This document shows positions 1-6,500 of a DNA stretch of 7,381 nucleotides, piece after piece. Where the stretch lies: positions 1 through 7,381 of the forward strand of contig JAAZCO010000359.1 of NCBI GenBank assembly GCA_012513235.1. The letters are read 5' to 3'. A program made the position numbers and the translations under genes. Origin of the DNA: Gammaproteobacteria bacterium (GTDB taxonomy: Bacteria; Pseudomonadota; Gammaproteobacteria; Pseudomonadales; Pseudomonadaceae). Within the stretch, counting starts at the first letter, position 1; each line of letters starts with the position of its first letter. The notes beneath the pieces are model-generated. The model saw only the letters and a program-made list of their open reading frames with translations, was not told the origin of the DNA and did not search any database.

Positions 1-186
1 TCGAAGCTACTGATCGAAATAACCACTGAAGGTAAAGTGATTAGTTTCAGATCCCTTGCTAGAGGGTTTGCCGGTTTACAAAAAGGCATTCCACAGGCAG
101 AAGGCGTCAACATTGACGAAGATGGCTATTTGTACGTGGTCAGTGAGCCCAACTTATTCTATCGTTTTACACGCGAGCGCGAGTGA
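1..186 (+). CDS. SdiA-regulated-domain protein (YjiK-like), C-terminal end
   Basis: The window opens inside this gene; frame 1 is open from base 1 to a TGA at 184-186, giving 61 codons. The end of the product contains AEGVNIDEDGYLYVVSEPN followed by LFYRF. This is the characteristic closing strand of the SdiA-regulated / YjiK family (an NHL-like beta-propeller thought to sit in the periplasm or at the envelope). Residue function in this family is not established, so only the family is assigned. The gene is too short inside the window to be called from length; the motif carries the call. It is followed by a 16-bp perfect palindrome at 194-209 and then by the yqhA-like gene on the same strand, about 200 bp away, so a separate promoter for the latter is likely. 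Confidence 0.8.
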   Translation, partial: SKLLIEITTEGKVISFRSLARGFAGLQKGIPQAEGVNIDEDGYLYVVSEPNLFYRFTRERE

Positions 187-193
187 ACCGGTC

Positions 194-213
194 AACCTGC
201 ATGCAGGTTTTCT
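194..213 (+). terminator. Possible weak terminator after the SdiA-regulated gene
   Basis: AACCTGCATGCAGGTT is a perfect 16-bp palindrome (194-209) only 7 bp after the stop codon. As RNA it makes a six-pair stem with a CATG loop and is followed by UUCU, so the U tract is short. It could equally be a protein-binding palindrome; termination is inferred from position. Confidence 0.35.
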
Positions 214-248
214 GGGTGATGAGTGAGTCCACGATCATTCATTAGGTT

Positions 249-264
249 TGAGCGTAAACGCTCA
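249..264. promoter_or_regulatory. Perfect palindrome, possible operator upstream of yqhA
   Basis: TGAGCGTAAACGCTCA has seven-base arms that are exact reverse complements around AA. It lies in the 204-bp gap between the SdiA-regulated gene and yqhA, about 90 bp upstream of the best -10 box. There is no T run after it, which argues against a terminator. No regulator is recognised; an operator role is a guess from symmetry and position. Confidence 0.25.
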
Positions 265-354
265 TATCCAATCACCGTTGCCATTGTCAAAAGTAATCAA
301 AAAATATTCGCCATTGGTTAAGCATTTTACTATCTCAAGCAATACGGCATAACT

Positions 355-360
355 TATAAT
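355..360 (+). promoter_or_regulatory. Candidate -10 box for the yqhA-like gene
   Basis: A perfect TATAAT lies 30 bp before the ATG at 391, which would give a leader of about 24 nt. No good -35 hexamer is present at 16-18 bp upstream (bases 332-337 read ATCTCA), and there is no TG extension. The promoter is therefore either weak, activator-dependent or mis-called. Confidence 0.4.
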
Positions 361-390
361 TTATCGTCATAGAAACCTCAAGAGACCTAC

Positions 391-915
391 ATGCTGAAAA
401 ATATTGAACACACCTTAGAGAAGGTTATTTTTAACAGCCGCTGGATACTTGCTCCCTTTTATTTAGGCTTGGTTCTGGGCGTTTTTTTATTATTCATAAA
501 ATTCGCTCAGGAGCTATGGCACCTGGCAACCCATGTTGTTACTGCATCTGAAGCAGATGTGATCGTAGGGATACTTGCGTTGGTTGATATGTCCCTAGTG
601 GGCAGCCTATTGCTAATGATTATATTCAGCGGCTACGAAATATTTATCTCAAAAATTGATACCGGCGATAATAAGGATCGACCTGACTGGATGGGAAAAG
701 TTGATTTTTCAGGACTTAAACTAAAGGTCATAGGTGCGATTGTAGCAATTTCCGCGATTGATCTTTTAAAGTCGTTTATGGATATATCACTGATAATGAA
801 CGATGCAGACACCAACAGTTTAAAATGGAAAGTCATTATTCACATGGCATTCGTTGTATCCGGCGTACTATTTGCCATTATGGACAAAGTAGCCGGTGAT
901 ACTAAAAAGCACTAG
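391..915 (+). CDS. yqhA: YqhA / UPF0114 family inner-membrane protein
   Basis: This 174-residue protein matches the UPF0114 (YqhA) family in length and pattern. It has an N-terminal amphipathic segment with SRWILAPFYLGL (16-27) and four hydrophobic segments at roughly 19-37, 57-79, 110-127 and 147-165. The family core ALVDMSLVG (63-71) and FSGYEIFIS (79-87) are present, as is the third segment with AIVAISAIDLL. The family is a multi-pass membrane protein of unknown biochemical function found widely in Proteobacteria. The ATG at 391 is chosen because the protein then starts at the usual family position; the Shine-Dalgarno is only a modest AAGAGA about 6 bases upstream. The short tail is basic (KVAGDTKKH). 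The gene looks intact and is probably native chromosome, marking the left flank of the accessory region. Identity comes from recalled family motifs, not a search. Confidence 0.9.
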   Translation: MLKNIEHTLEKVIFNSRWILAPFYLGLVLGVFLLFIKFAQELWHLATHVVTASEADVIVGILALVDMSLVGSLLLMIIFSGYEIFISKIDTGDNKDRPDWMGKVDFSGLKLKVIGAIVAISAIDLLKSFMDISLIMNDADTNSLKWKVIIHMAFVVSGVLFAIMDKVAGDTKKH

Positions 916-950
916 GGCTTATCACGTGGCACGAAAGCCCCCGTACTTTT
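915..950 (+). terminator. Possible terminator after yqhA
   Basis: GGGCTT (915-920) and AAGCCC (935-940) can pair around a 14-nt loop. They overlap the end of the stop codon and are followed by CCGTACTTTT. The stem is short and the U tract is 5 bases late, so this is a weak call. Confidence 0.3.
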
Positions 951-952
951 AG

Positions 953-1132
953 CTCAGGAATGGATGGCGCTCGGCTGCAGTGATGACTCTGATGCAGTCT
1001 GCAAAACTAAACGGATACGATCCGTATGCCTATCTGAAGGATATTCTGACGCGACTGCCAACACAGAAAAACAACGCCAATGATGAGCTGTTACCGCACA
1101 ATTGTGCACCGGCGATCGTTAGCAAGGTGTGA
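953..1132 (+). pseudogene. tnpC: IS66-family transposase (TnpC), 3' remnant
   Basis: Read in the frame ending with TGA at 1130-1132, this stretch encodes the C-terminal end of an IS66 transposase. It runs from GWRSAAVMTLM into QSAKLNGYDPYAYLKDIL, TRLPT and ELLPH. The AKLNG-DPYAYLKD-LTRLP-LLPH string is the hallmark tail of this family. A TAG lies in frame just before, at 950-952, and homology starts near 959, so only about 57 of roughly 500 codons remain and no start exists. The tail after LLPH (NCAPAIVSKV) lacks the Trp often seen there, so it may have drifted. The remnant is non-functional. It lies downstream of yqhA and ends 15 bp before a terminal-repeat-like sequence. Confidence 0.8.
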
Positions 1133-1147
1133 TGGCTGGACGCTTAC
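953..1147 (+). mobile_element. IS66-family insertion sequence, left-truncated, right end kept
   Basis: The tnpC remnant is followed by TGGCTGGACGCTTAC, ending at 1147. Its reverse complement begins GTAAGCGTCC, which fits the GTAAGCG start that I recall for many IS66-family terminal inverted repeats. This marks the right end of the element. tnpA, tnpB, most of tnpC and the left repeat are absent, so the element cannot move by itself. The left break is at about 950-959. A target duplication cannot be tested because the left side is lost. Confidence 0.7.
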
Positions 1148-1148
1148 G

Positions 1149-1226
1149 ATCAAATCTCATGTTATGACATTTATAAAAAGCTTTCGCCGGCGAAACAAAA
1201 AACAGATGTTGGATGGGAGATTTGAT
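1149..1226. repeat. Nested, nearly concentric inverted repeat (78 bp)
   Basis: ATCAAATCTC (1149-1158) is exactly inverted as GAGATTTGAT (1217-1226). Inside, TTTCGCCGGCGAAA (1182-1195) is a perfect 14-bp palindrome whose centre is only 1 bp from the centre of the outer arms. Spacers are 23 and 21 bp. Partial complementarity continues inside the arms (ATGACAT near 1164-1170 against GATGTT near 1205-1210). The unit begins one base after the inferred IS66 right end. It could be a small non-autonomous element, a degraded long hairpin, or a chance association; no flanking target duplication is visible. Confidence 0.5.
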
Positions 1227-1286
1227 TAGATTACTAGCTTGGCAGGCACCACCTCCGCGAGTCTATATTGTCGTTTTGCAACATAA

Positions 1287-1310
1287 CGCCCATCAGCTTA
1301 TTGATGGGCG
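1287..1310 (-). terminator. Hairpin terminator after the TraI-like gene
   Basis: CGCCCATCA (1287-1295) pairs perfectly with TGATGGGCG (1302-1310) around a 6-nt loop. It starts 20 bp beyond the minus-strand stop codon of the TraI-like gene. Read on the minus strand the stem is followed by TTATGTTG, a poor but U-containing tract; on the plus strand it is followed by CGGTTGTTTC. It may stop transcription from the minus strand mainly, possibly in both directions. Confidence 0.55.
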
Positions 1311-1329
1311 CGGTTGTTTCAATTACATG

Positions 1330-2523
1330 CTAGTTAGCAACTGATGCCAGCACAGTATTCGTCCTTATAATTTCAGGTATGGTGTGTTCAAATATTTTCT
1401 GTGCAGCGGTACTGAGCCGAATTAATTTGCGCTTCACTGTCACAGACTCACCTTCAGCCTCTAGGCGTAGATTAACGCTCCAATAGTCCATTAATTCACC
1501 GCTCTGTTTCTGCCATCGGATCAACTTATCCGAGTCTGCCAGAGCCTGACGAACTCGGCTAGAGGATCTGAGTTGCTGTGAGTATTGAGCAGGGAAAGGT
1601 CGTTCGTTATTTAGTTCGGAAATATTGTATAGATCCAACATAACTCCAAAATTCTCGGTAATGAAAACTGTTGAGTCTGACTGGTTTACAGTAAGGTTTC
1701 CTGTATGTACTAGCGCTACAATCGCCGACAAATAATTAAACCATATAGGTGGCGTGGACCCGTAGATTAATTCAGCATCGCAGGAAGCCGCTATGTTATA
1801 GGCGACGCTTTTTGTATTGGCCTGATTCAGGATTTTTTGCAGCGTGTTACGATTTCTTGTTTTTTGCTCATCTATGGCTATACAAAAACCTTTCCAAACA
1901 GGCGCTAGAAAACTCTGTAGCTCAGGGCTAATTATTTGCTGAGCGAGTTGTACTGAGAGCTTAAGCTCTTTGTGCGTCACCGCTCTGCCTACCACCCAAC
2001 TCAAAGAGTAGTCTGTTGTCACGCCAGCACTGAGCCAATCAGCAAGTGACTCAGTGCGATCCCACTGCTCACCATCGCTACCACGCTGAACCAAAATATT
2101 CTCATACGGTACGCCAATATCGCTCAACAGACCTGCCAACATGGCTGCAACCTGCCAGCATTCTGCAAAGCCGTCATCCCACTCCTGGGATTTCGCACCT
2201 ACCAAGGCACCGTGTGCTACATCTAGGCTATGTGTTAGCAAACCCATCATCTCACGGTGATGGTGTGCCTCTGTCGCAGGTAGCAGATGCATGTGCCGAA
2301 CTACCGAGTGGATTACCGGCATGATTAAATGTTCAAAATCTGAGGCCTGCAGGGGGCACAAGCCTCGTATCAACATGATTTTCGTTTTGACCTGCTGGTG
2401 TTGCAAGATTAACTTAGCAGGAAAAGCAAGAATTCCATCAGTTACACGGCTAGTCAGCAGATAAGGTTGCTCGCGAAAAATGAATTGATCATTTTTAATC
2501 GTAAAGTCACTTTTTTTCGACAT
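1330..2523 (-). CDS. TraI_2 / MOBH-relaxase-like HD-fold protein with degenerate HD dyad
   Basis: A protein of 397 residues. Residues about 20-220 follow the TraI_2 layout of MOBH conjugative relaxases and related proteins of integrative elements: LLPATEAHHH (80-89), MGLLTHSLDVA (93-103), AAMLAGLLSDIG (126-137), then LADWLSAG, a WVVGRAVTHKEL stretch (176-187) and a leucine-rich LAPVW region. The C-terminal part (about 255-390) may correspond to the TraI_2 C-terminal winged-helix-like region, seen less clearly. The usual AGLLHD-GK is AGLLSDIGV here, so the metal-binding His of the HD dyad is Ser134 while Asp135 remains. Known MOBH relaxases are generally longer, and no conjugation genes lie nearby, so DNA nicking is uncertain. 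Start: the open frame extends to a TTG at 2538, but the ATG at 2523 is preferred because GAGAG (2531-2535) lies 7 bases upstream of it. It is probably transcribed separately from the restriction operon, given the terminator at 2636-2664. Confidence 0.65.
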   Translation of the reverse strand: MSKKSDFTIKNDQFIFREQPYLLTSRVTDGILAFPAKLILQHQQVKTKIMLIRGLCPLQASDFEHLIMPVIHSVVRHMHLLPATEAHHHREMMGLLTHSLDVAHGALVGAKSQEWDDGFAECWQVAAMLAGLLSDIGVPYENILVQRGSDGEQWDRTESLADWLSAGVTTDYSLSWVVGRAVTHKELKLSVQLAQQIISPELQSFLAPVWKGFCIAIDEQKTRNRNTLQKILNQANTKSVAYNIAASCDAELIYGSTPPIWFNYLSAIVALVHTGNLTVNQSDSTVFITENFGVMLDLYNISELNNERPFPAQYSQQLRSSSRVRQALADSDKLIRWQKQSGELMDYWSVNLRLEAEGESVTVKRKLIRLSTAAQKIFEHTIPEIIRTNTVLASVAN

Positions 2524-2718
2524 GGGTATATCTCTCAAAATTGATGAGGAGATATTTTCACCTACCGCCCAGCATAGACATGCACGGATTAGTTACGTTT
2601 TCGGGCAAATAACGTGATGATTAACAAATGTTTTTAAAAAAAGCTTGCCTGGCAGGTCAAAGCTGCGGGTGCACCACAAAAAAAACGGCATAGCTGGCTT
2701 TCGTGTTTTGGGTTGAAT
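2524..2718. other. Intergenic region: 5' leader of the TraI-like gene and operon end
   Basis: No gene is seen. On the minus strand, TTGACC (2660-2655) and TAAAAA (2636-2631), 18 bp apart, form a possible promoter for the TraI-like gene, but it overlaps the terminator hairpin and is only weakly supported. TTACGTT (2593-2599) and AACGTGA (2611-2617) make an imperfect inverted repeat that could be an operator. An A run at 2681-2688 (T run on the minus strand) has no good stem before it. Confidence 0.3.
2636..2664 (-). terminator. Rho-independent terminator ending the restriction operon
   Basis: On the minus strand, bases 2664-2642 fold as AGCTT-(U)-G-(A)-CCU paired with AGG-C-AAGCT, nine pairs with two single-base bulges and a GCC loop. 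Seven T residues follow directly (2642-2636). It lies about 55 bp after the stop of the 65-codon gene and before the TraI-like gene, so it separates two transcription units. Confidence 0.6.
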
Positions 2719-2916
2719 CTATTCCATGGCAACCGGATTAATGGAGCCTTTGCGGATCAAGTTTCGCAGAAGCATACGAGCAACACTGTCTATGGCCATG
2801 CCGTCTAACTGGGTTGATTCTTGTCCACTGTCACCAAATACCGTGACAACATTTTCACACAATATGTACTCAGCAGAGTACTTTTTCCCATCTTGCTCTA
2901 TTTTAATAACGCCCAT
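2719..2916 (-). CDS. Small hypothetical protein, 65 aa
   Basis: I do not recognise a named family. The 65-residue product begins MGVIKIEQDGKKYSAEY and appears to form two or three beta strands (about 3-28, with VVTVFGDSG), then a QLDGMAIDSVARMLL helix (36-50) ending in a basic NLIRKG. The alternating pattern, Gly-rich turns and basic helix end look like a real folded small protein, and its strand fits the operon. A frame on the opposite strand (2726-2932) covers the same bases but gives a Ser/Ile-rich shadow product. The ATG at 2916 has a weak GGAAAA about 9 bases upstream. It is the last gene before the terminator at 2636-2664, 66 bp after the 79-codon gene. No membrane segment or signal peptide is present. 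A role in restriction, immunity or regulation is only guilt by association. Confidence 0.6.
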   Translation of the reverse strand: MGVIKIEQDGKKYSAEYILCENVVTVFGDSGQESTQLDGMAIDSVARMLLRNLIRKGSINPVAME

Positions 2917-2982
2917 TTTGATTTTCCAATAACGCTGTTAATTCCTAAATTGCTACTGACCCTCTGGCTTTGTAAGCCTGCC

Positions 2983-3222
2983 TCAACGCTCGTCTAGCAG
3001 CTCGAGCTGTTCAGGTGCCGGATTAGGCGAAGCCTCTTGTAACCATTCCTTGAGCTCCTGTTGCTTATCGCTCATCCTGCTCTTCTTGTTCAACGCTCTG
3101 AAATGCTCTGCTGTCTTATTATCTTGCTCAGTTAATGGACCGCCATTGAGCATACTGCGCATGAGGTCCTGCCCTTCCTTAGTGCCCCAAACCTCTAGGT
3201 GCTCTGGTATTTTCTTAGACAT
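2983..3222 (-). CDS. Small hypothetical hydrophilic protein, 79 aa
   Basis: Not recognised. The 79-residue product starts MSKKIPEHLEVWGTKEGQDL, is rich in Glu, Lys and Gln, and is predicted by eye to be mainly helical (about 12-25, 32-46, 51-64). It ends in a Pro-rich linker (SPNPAPEQ) and ELLDER. It has no Cys, no membrane segment and no signal peptide. The ATG at 3222 is well supported by AAGGGGG ending 6 bases upstream, the strongest Shine-Dalgarno in the window. It lies 93 bp after hsdR and 66 bp before the 65-codon gene on the same strand, probably co-transcribed with both, with a hairpin (3255-3281) in the gap after hsdR. A plus-strand frame over the same bases (3050-3253) is a Ser/Leu/Cys-rich shadow. 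Function unknown. Confidence 0.6.
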   Translation of the reverse strand: MSKKIPEHLEVWGTKEGQDLMRSMLNGGPLTEQDNKTAEHFRALNKKSRMSDKQQELKEWLQEASPNPAPEQLELLDER

Positions 3223-3254
3223 CGCACACCCCCTTATTCAAACCTATCCGTAAA

Positions 3255-3281
3255 GTGGCTCCGTACGTGACCCGGAACCAC
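3255..3281 (-). promoter_or_regulatory. RNA hairpin between hsdR and the small genes
   Basis: On the minus strand GTGGTTCCG and CGGAGCCAC form a nine-pair stem (one G.U wobble) around a 9-nt loop. On the plus strand the same position would be a C.A mismatch, so the structure fits a minus-strand transcript. A short TTTA follows but not a true U tract. It may be an intercistronic processing or stability hairpin, or a leaky terminator setting lower expression of the downstream genes. Confidence 0.4.
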
Positions 3282-3315
3282 AAATCAACAAGCTTTATCA
3301 CTCAGCCTGCTCGCT

Positions 3316-6300
3316 CTACGACTCACTGGTATCATCCAGTTCAAAGCCTCCTTGAAGCACAAAATTACGCAGCAAATTCGCAGCTTTAATATTCACTTTA
3401 AAGGGCGGAACTGACTGCCCTTCAAGAAATTCGAAATAAGTTTTAGCTTTAGCCTTATCAATCGTTTCTTTCAGCTCATCAAAGCGACCGTACTCATTTA
3501 GATTGGTCTCTGATATTTTATTTTTCATTAGAGCGGACAGCCTTTCGGCATCAACGCCTAAATATTTGACGATTGCATCGACTTCACGATTCTTCGCCTT
3601 AGCTTCATAGTCGGCAAGGTAGTCACGAAAGGTGTGCTGAGGGTTTAGATCTACATCACCACGGTAGATGTCGCGTAAAAAAATATCTGCGAACTTTTGT
3701 TGCTCTTGAGAAAGCGAGGAAAACGAGCGCTGCAACTCAATAAGTGTAGCTTCTCGTGCTTGCGCATCACCGCCGCTCTGTAAGACTTTGAGGTATTTCT
3801 CAAAGCGAGAATTCATATAATCGGCATCAATTTTTCCCGTATCGATTTCGGTTATGTGACTGTCAATATCAAAAGGCACAGCTTCGCCACTGCCACCACT
3901 GCTACTGCCAAGTTCTTTATAGCGTTGCAGGAGGGTCAGGTATTGCTGGTGAGTAACGTTGAGAGTAATAGTTTCCGTGGAGTCGTCGTCAACCTTGTAC
4001 TCAGCCTGCTCCCAAGTAAACCCCTGAATTTTTGCCGCCTCCAGTGCTCTATTGAGCTCCTGATAATGCTTAGCGAAAGCAGCACGCTCAGTCGTATCAT
4101 CCGGTAGTTTTTTAAAATCCTCGATATTCGAGTTGGCAAAAATAGCCGCTACCTCAGCAAAACTGGCATTCATCCGTTGGATATTGCTTGGCAAACGGTC
4201 AACAAAAAGCCCGATAGGTTTATCACCGGAATACAGCTTTACTGCAGCGTCCACATTACGCTTCATAGTGTTGGTTTTACGGTAGTAACGAATTGTTCCA
4301 AACGGTTTGTCTGGCCCGAATAGACGGTTGGTTCGAGAAAAAGCTTGAATAACATTCTCGTACTTAAGCACCTTATCCAGATAAAGTGTGTTTAACCATT
4401 TTGAGTCAAAGCCAGTCAGCATCTGATCGACGACAATCAAAAGGTCCAACTGTTTGCCAGGCTCAACCGCGATACGGGTGTAAGGCTCTTTGTGTGCAAG
4501 CCGAGCTGCGAGATCTTTCTTAAACTGGCCATGCTTGCCAAAGTCAAAGCTATGCCCATAGGTCTGATTATAGTCTTCAAGAATTTCAACAAGCCCATCT
4601 GACTTGAACTGAACGCCTCCAGCACTATCATCATCATTATCAATGTTCGGATCAAACAAAGCGGTAATGTTTAAACTCGGGCACTTCTGTTTAAGTAGGC
4701 GGTAATATTTAATTGCATCTGGAATGCTGTGGGTGGCGAAAATAGCGTGAAACTTACCGTTCTGACTGAGTGTTAGCCAGTTATCAGCAATGTCTTTAAC
4801 TACAGCTTGTCGATGCTCGTCACGCTTGTACTGGCTGTTAGGGATATAGTCTTCAATGCCTTTTTGGTAAACGCCAGAATCATCTAGTTCACCTGCCATC
4901 GGCACTTCATTCATGTATTGGTTAAATATCTTCTTTTTCTTGGGGTCAGAAAAAGCTTCTTGTGGTGTAGACGCCTTAGCTTTTTCTAATGCCACGGCTT
5001 CGCGTAAATCTCGGTCGCGGTAGGTGGAAACTTGGTAGGGATCGAACCCTAGAACGTTCTTATCTCGAATACCATCAGCTATGCTGTAACGGTGCAGCTC
5101 ATCACCAAAGATATCCGTGGTTGTATTGTCCTTACGGATGTTTTCCTTTTGTATCGGCGTACCACTGAAGCCGAATAAAACTGCACCGGCAAAACTGTTT
5201 TTGATATCAATGAGCATGTCGCCAAAAACGTTACGGTGACACTCATCAATAATGATGACGATACGCTTAGCGCGTATTTTCTCAAGATCGTGCGTATTCA
5301 ACCCTCCTTCTTCATCCTTAAGGCGACTCATTTTTTGGATGGAAGTTACAATCAGGGTGTCGGCGGGATTCGTACTTTTAAGCTTATTAACCAAAATCCC
5401 CGTATGTTCGGTAGCCTGTACCTCATTGCCATCACCCGCAAAATTACGGTAGGCCTGTAGAGTTTGGGTGCCCAGTTCGATGCGGTCGAGCAAAAAGACT
5501 ACTTTGTCAGCATCATTTGAATTCGCTATCAACTGTGCAGACTTAAAACTGGTCATTGTTTTACCCGAGCCAGTAGTGTGCCAGATATAGCCACCAAGGC
5601 GATTTGGGTTTTTCCAATCCGTCTTAGCAACTTTGTCGGAAATAGCATGGGCAGCGTAATACTGGTAGCTACGCATCACTTTCAATACACCGTCAGACTC
5701 ATCAGCAACCGTGTAAAAACCAATCAACTGGTGCGCCATTGGGATGGACAGCACACTAGAGGTGAATGCCTGCCAGCCATTAATCGGCTCGTTATTGAAG
5801 TCAGCCCAGTGAAAGGCGTAGTCCTTATCAAACTTCCCATCAGGGCCAGGATTAGCAAAATAAAGTGTTTCCTGCGGTTCCATGGCGATAAAAAGCTGTA
5901 TCAAGGAATAGAGGCCACTAAAGAGGCCCTCTCGGGAGTATTTCTGAATCTGGTTGTACGCCTGGCTGACTGGTACACCACTTTTTTTCAACTCAATGTG
6001 GAATAATGGCATGCCGTTGATCAGGAGTATCAAGTCGCCCCGGCGATCATTGAGAAGCTTTGAGCCACGCTCGAAGCGTGGTTGTTGCACAATCTGATAG
6101 CGGCTCTGGCCTGCAGCAATTTCATGCCGATCGTAAATCTTTAAGCTGATTTCTTTACCAAAGTGCAGCGTGTCCTCTTGGTTGTCGCGAGTAATAGCAA
6201 CGGTTTTACCGTTGATAAAGCCATTTAACTTAAGCGGGGTACGCAACTCGATAACCTGTTCCATAATCTGCTGCATTTCCCCTGCTGTAAGGGGTATATT

Positions 6301-6465
6301 ATTTAACCGATCCACACCGCGATTATTTTCCAAAAGAATTGCTGCCCAGTTAGCTAACAAATCCTTTTCACTTGGGTCTTTAATCACTTCTGACTCCCAG
6401 CCGCGCTGGGTCAATTCATGAATTACAGCGCGCTCAAAATCGGCTTCGGTGGTAAAGATTGTCAT
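3316..6465 (-). CDS. hsdR: Type I restriction endonuclease subunit R (HsdR)
   Basis: This 1049-residue protein is the motor and nuclease subunit of a type I restriction enzyme. It uses ATP to pull DNA past the HsdM/HsdS-bound complex and cuts at a distance. The N-terminal nuclease domain has RRGD (Asp144) and HIELKK (Glu158, Lys160), a PD-ExK centre. Superfamily-2 helicase motifs follow: Walker A TTGSGKT (297-303), DECH (407-410), SGTP (434-437), LTGFDSKWLNT (683-693) and QAFSRTNR (707-714). A helical C-terminal domain (about 760-1049) would bind the methylase. Length and motif spacing resemble EcoR124I-type (IC) HsdR. The ATG at 6465 follows AAGGA about 10 bases upstream and 35 bp of gap after hsdS. 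No frameshift or missing catalytic residue is visible, so the protein should be functional if a partner exists. hsdS upstream is interrupted and hsdM lies outside the window, so activity at this locus is doubtful. Confidence 0.95.
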   Translation of the reverse strand: MTIFTTEADFERAVIHELTQRGWESEVIKDPSEKDLLANWAAILLENNRGVDRLNNIPLTAGEMQQIMEQVIELRTPLKLNGFINGKTVAITRDNQEDTLHFGKEISLKIYDRHEIAAGQSRYQIVQQPRFERGSKLLNDRRGDLILLINGMPLFHIELKKSGVPVSQAYNQIQKYSREGLFSGLYSLIQLFIAMEPQETLYFANPGPDGKFDKDYAFHWADFNNEPINGWQAFTSSVLSIPMAHQLIGFYTVADESDGVLKVMRSYQYYAAHAISDKVAKTDWKNPNRLGGYIWHTTGSGKTMTSFKSAQLIANSNDADKVVFLLDRIELGTQTLQAYRNFAGDGNEVQATEHTGILVNKLKSTNPADTLIVTSIQKMSRLKDEEGGLNTHDLEKIRAKRIVIIIDECHRNVFGDMLIDIKNSFAGAVLFGFSGTPIQKENIRKDNTTTDIFGDELHRYSIADGIRDKNVLGFDPYQVSTYRDRDLREAVALEKAKASTPQEAFSDPKKKKIFNQYMNEVPMAGELDDSGVYQKGIEDYIPNSQYKRDEHRQAVVKDIADNWLTLSQNGKFHAIFATHSIPDAIKYYRLLKQKCPSLNITALFDPNIDNDDDSAGGVQFKSDGLVEILEDYNQTYGHSFDFGKHGQFKKDLAARLAHKEPYTRIAVEPGKQLDLLIVVDQMLTGFDSKWLNTLYLDKVLKYENVIQAFSRTNRLFGPDKPFGTIRYYRKTNTMKRNVDAAVKLYSGDKPIGLFVDRLPSNIQRMNASFAEVAAIFANSNIEDFKKLPDDTTERAAFAKHYQELNRALEAAKIQGFTWEQAEYKVDDDSTETITLNVTHQQYLTLLQRYKELGSSSGGSGEAVPFDIDSHITEIDTGKIDADYMNSRFEKYLKVLQSGGDAQAREATLIELQRSFSSLSQEQQKFADIFLRDIYRGDVDLNPQHTFRDYLADYEAKAKNREVDAIVKYLGVDAERLSALMKNKISETNLNEYGRFDELKETIDKAKAKTYFEFLEGQSVPPFKVNIKAANLLRNFVLQGGFELDDTSES

Positions 6466-6500
6466 ACAGGTACAGTCCTTGTTTTTTTATCGCATAGGGT

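Larger units (their letters stand above)
1148..1329. other. Non-coding stretch between IS66 remnant and TraI-like gene
   Basis: I find no convincing gene here. Together with the transposase remnant it forms the 414-bp gap between yqhA and the TraI-like gene. It holds a nested inverted repeat (1149-1226, listed separately) and a strong hairpin at 1287-1310 just past the end of the minus-strand gene. Bases 1227-1286 show no recognisable structure. Confidence 0.6.

Noticed and set aside
1148..1230. Integron attC-like site
   Set aside because: GTTGGAT (1208-1214) fits GTTRRRY and the region is palindromic, but no matching RYYYAAC partner is at the other end and no cassette or integrase is seen.
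1239..1262. Possible tRNA 3' end or attachment site near GGCACCACC
   Set aside because: No acceptor or T-arm pairing could be built, and no matching direct repeat was found in the window.
2046..2324. Plus-strand open frame of 92 codons
   Set aside because: Antisense to the conserved HD-fold part of the TraI-like gene; composition (His, Pro, Ser) looks like a shadow.
2524..2538. TTG start five codons upstream for the TraI-like protein
   Set aside because: The ATG at 2523 is a stronger start codon and GAGAG is correctly spaced for it; the TTG overlaps that ribosome binding site.
2726..2932. Plus-strand frame of 68 codons over the small 65-codon gene
   Set aside because: Either strand is open, but the minus-strand product has a protein-like strand/helix pattern and fits the operon and terminator; the plus product does not.
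1330..3222. Block of the TraI-like gene and two small genes as one new defence system
   Set aside because: A terminator at 2636-2664 divides them, there is no catalytic domain in the small proteins, and one example without neighbourhood data cannot support such a claim. Kept as separate findings instead.
5578..6006. Plus-strand open frame of 142 codons
   Set aside because: It lies entirely opposite hsdR, whose motifs are unambiguous, and has no recognisable domain. It is an antisense shadow.
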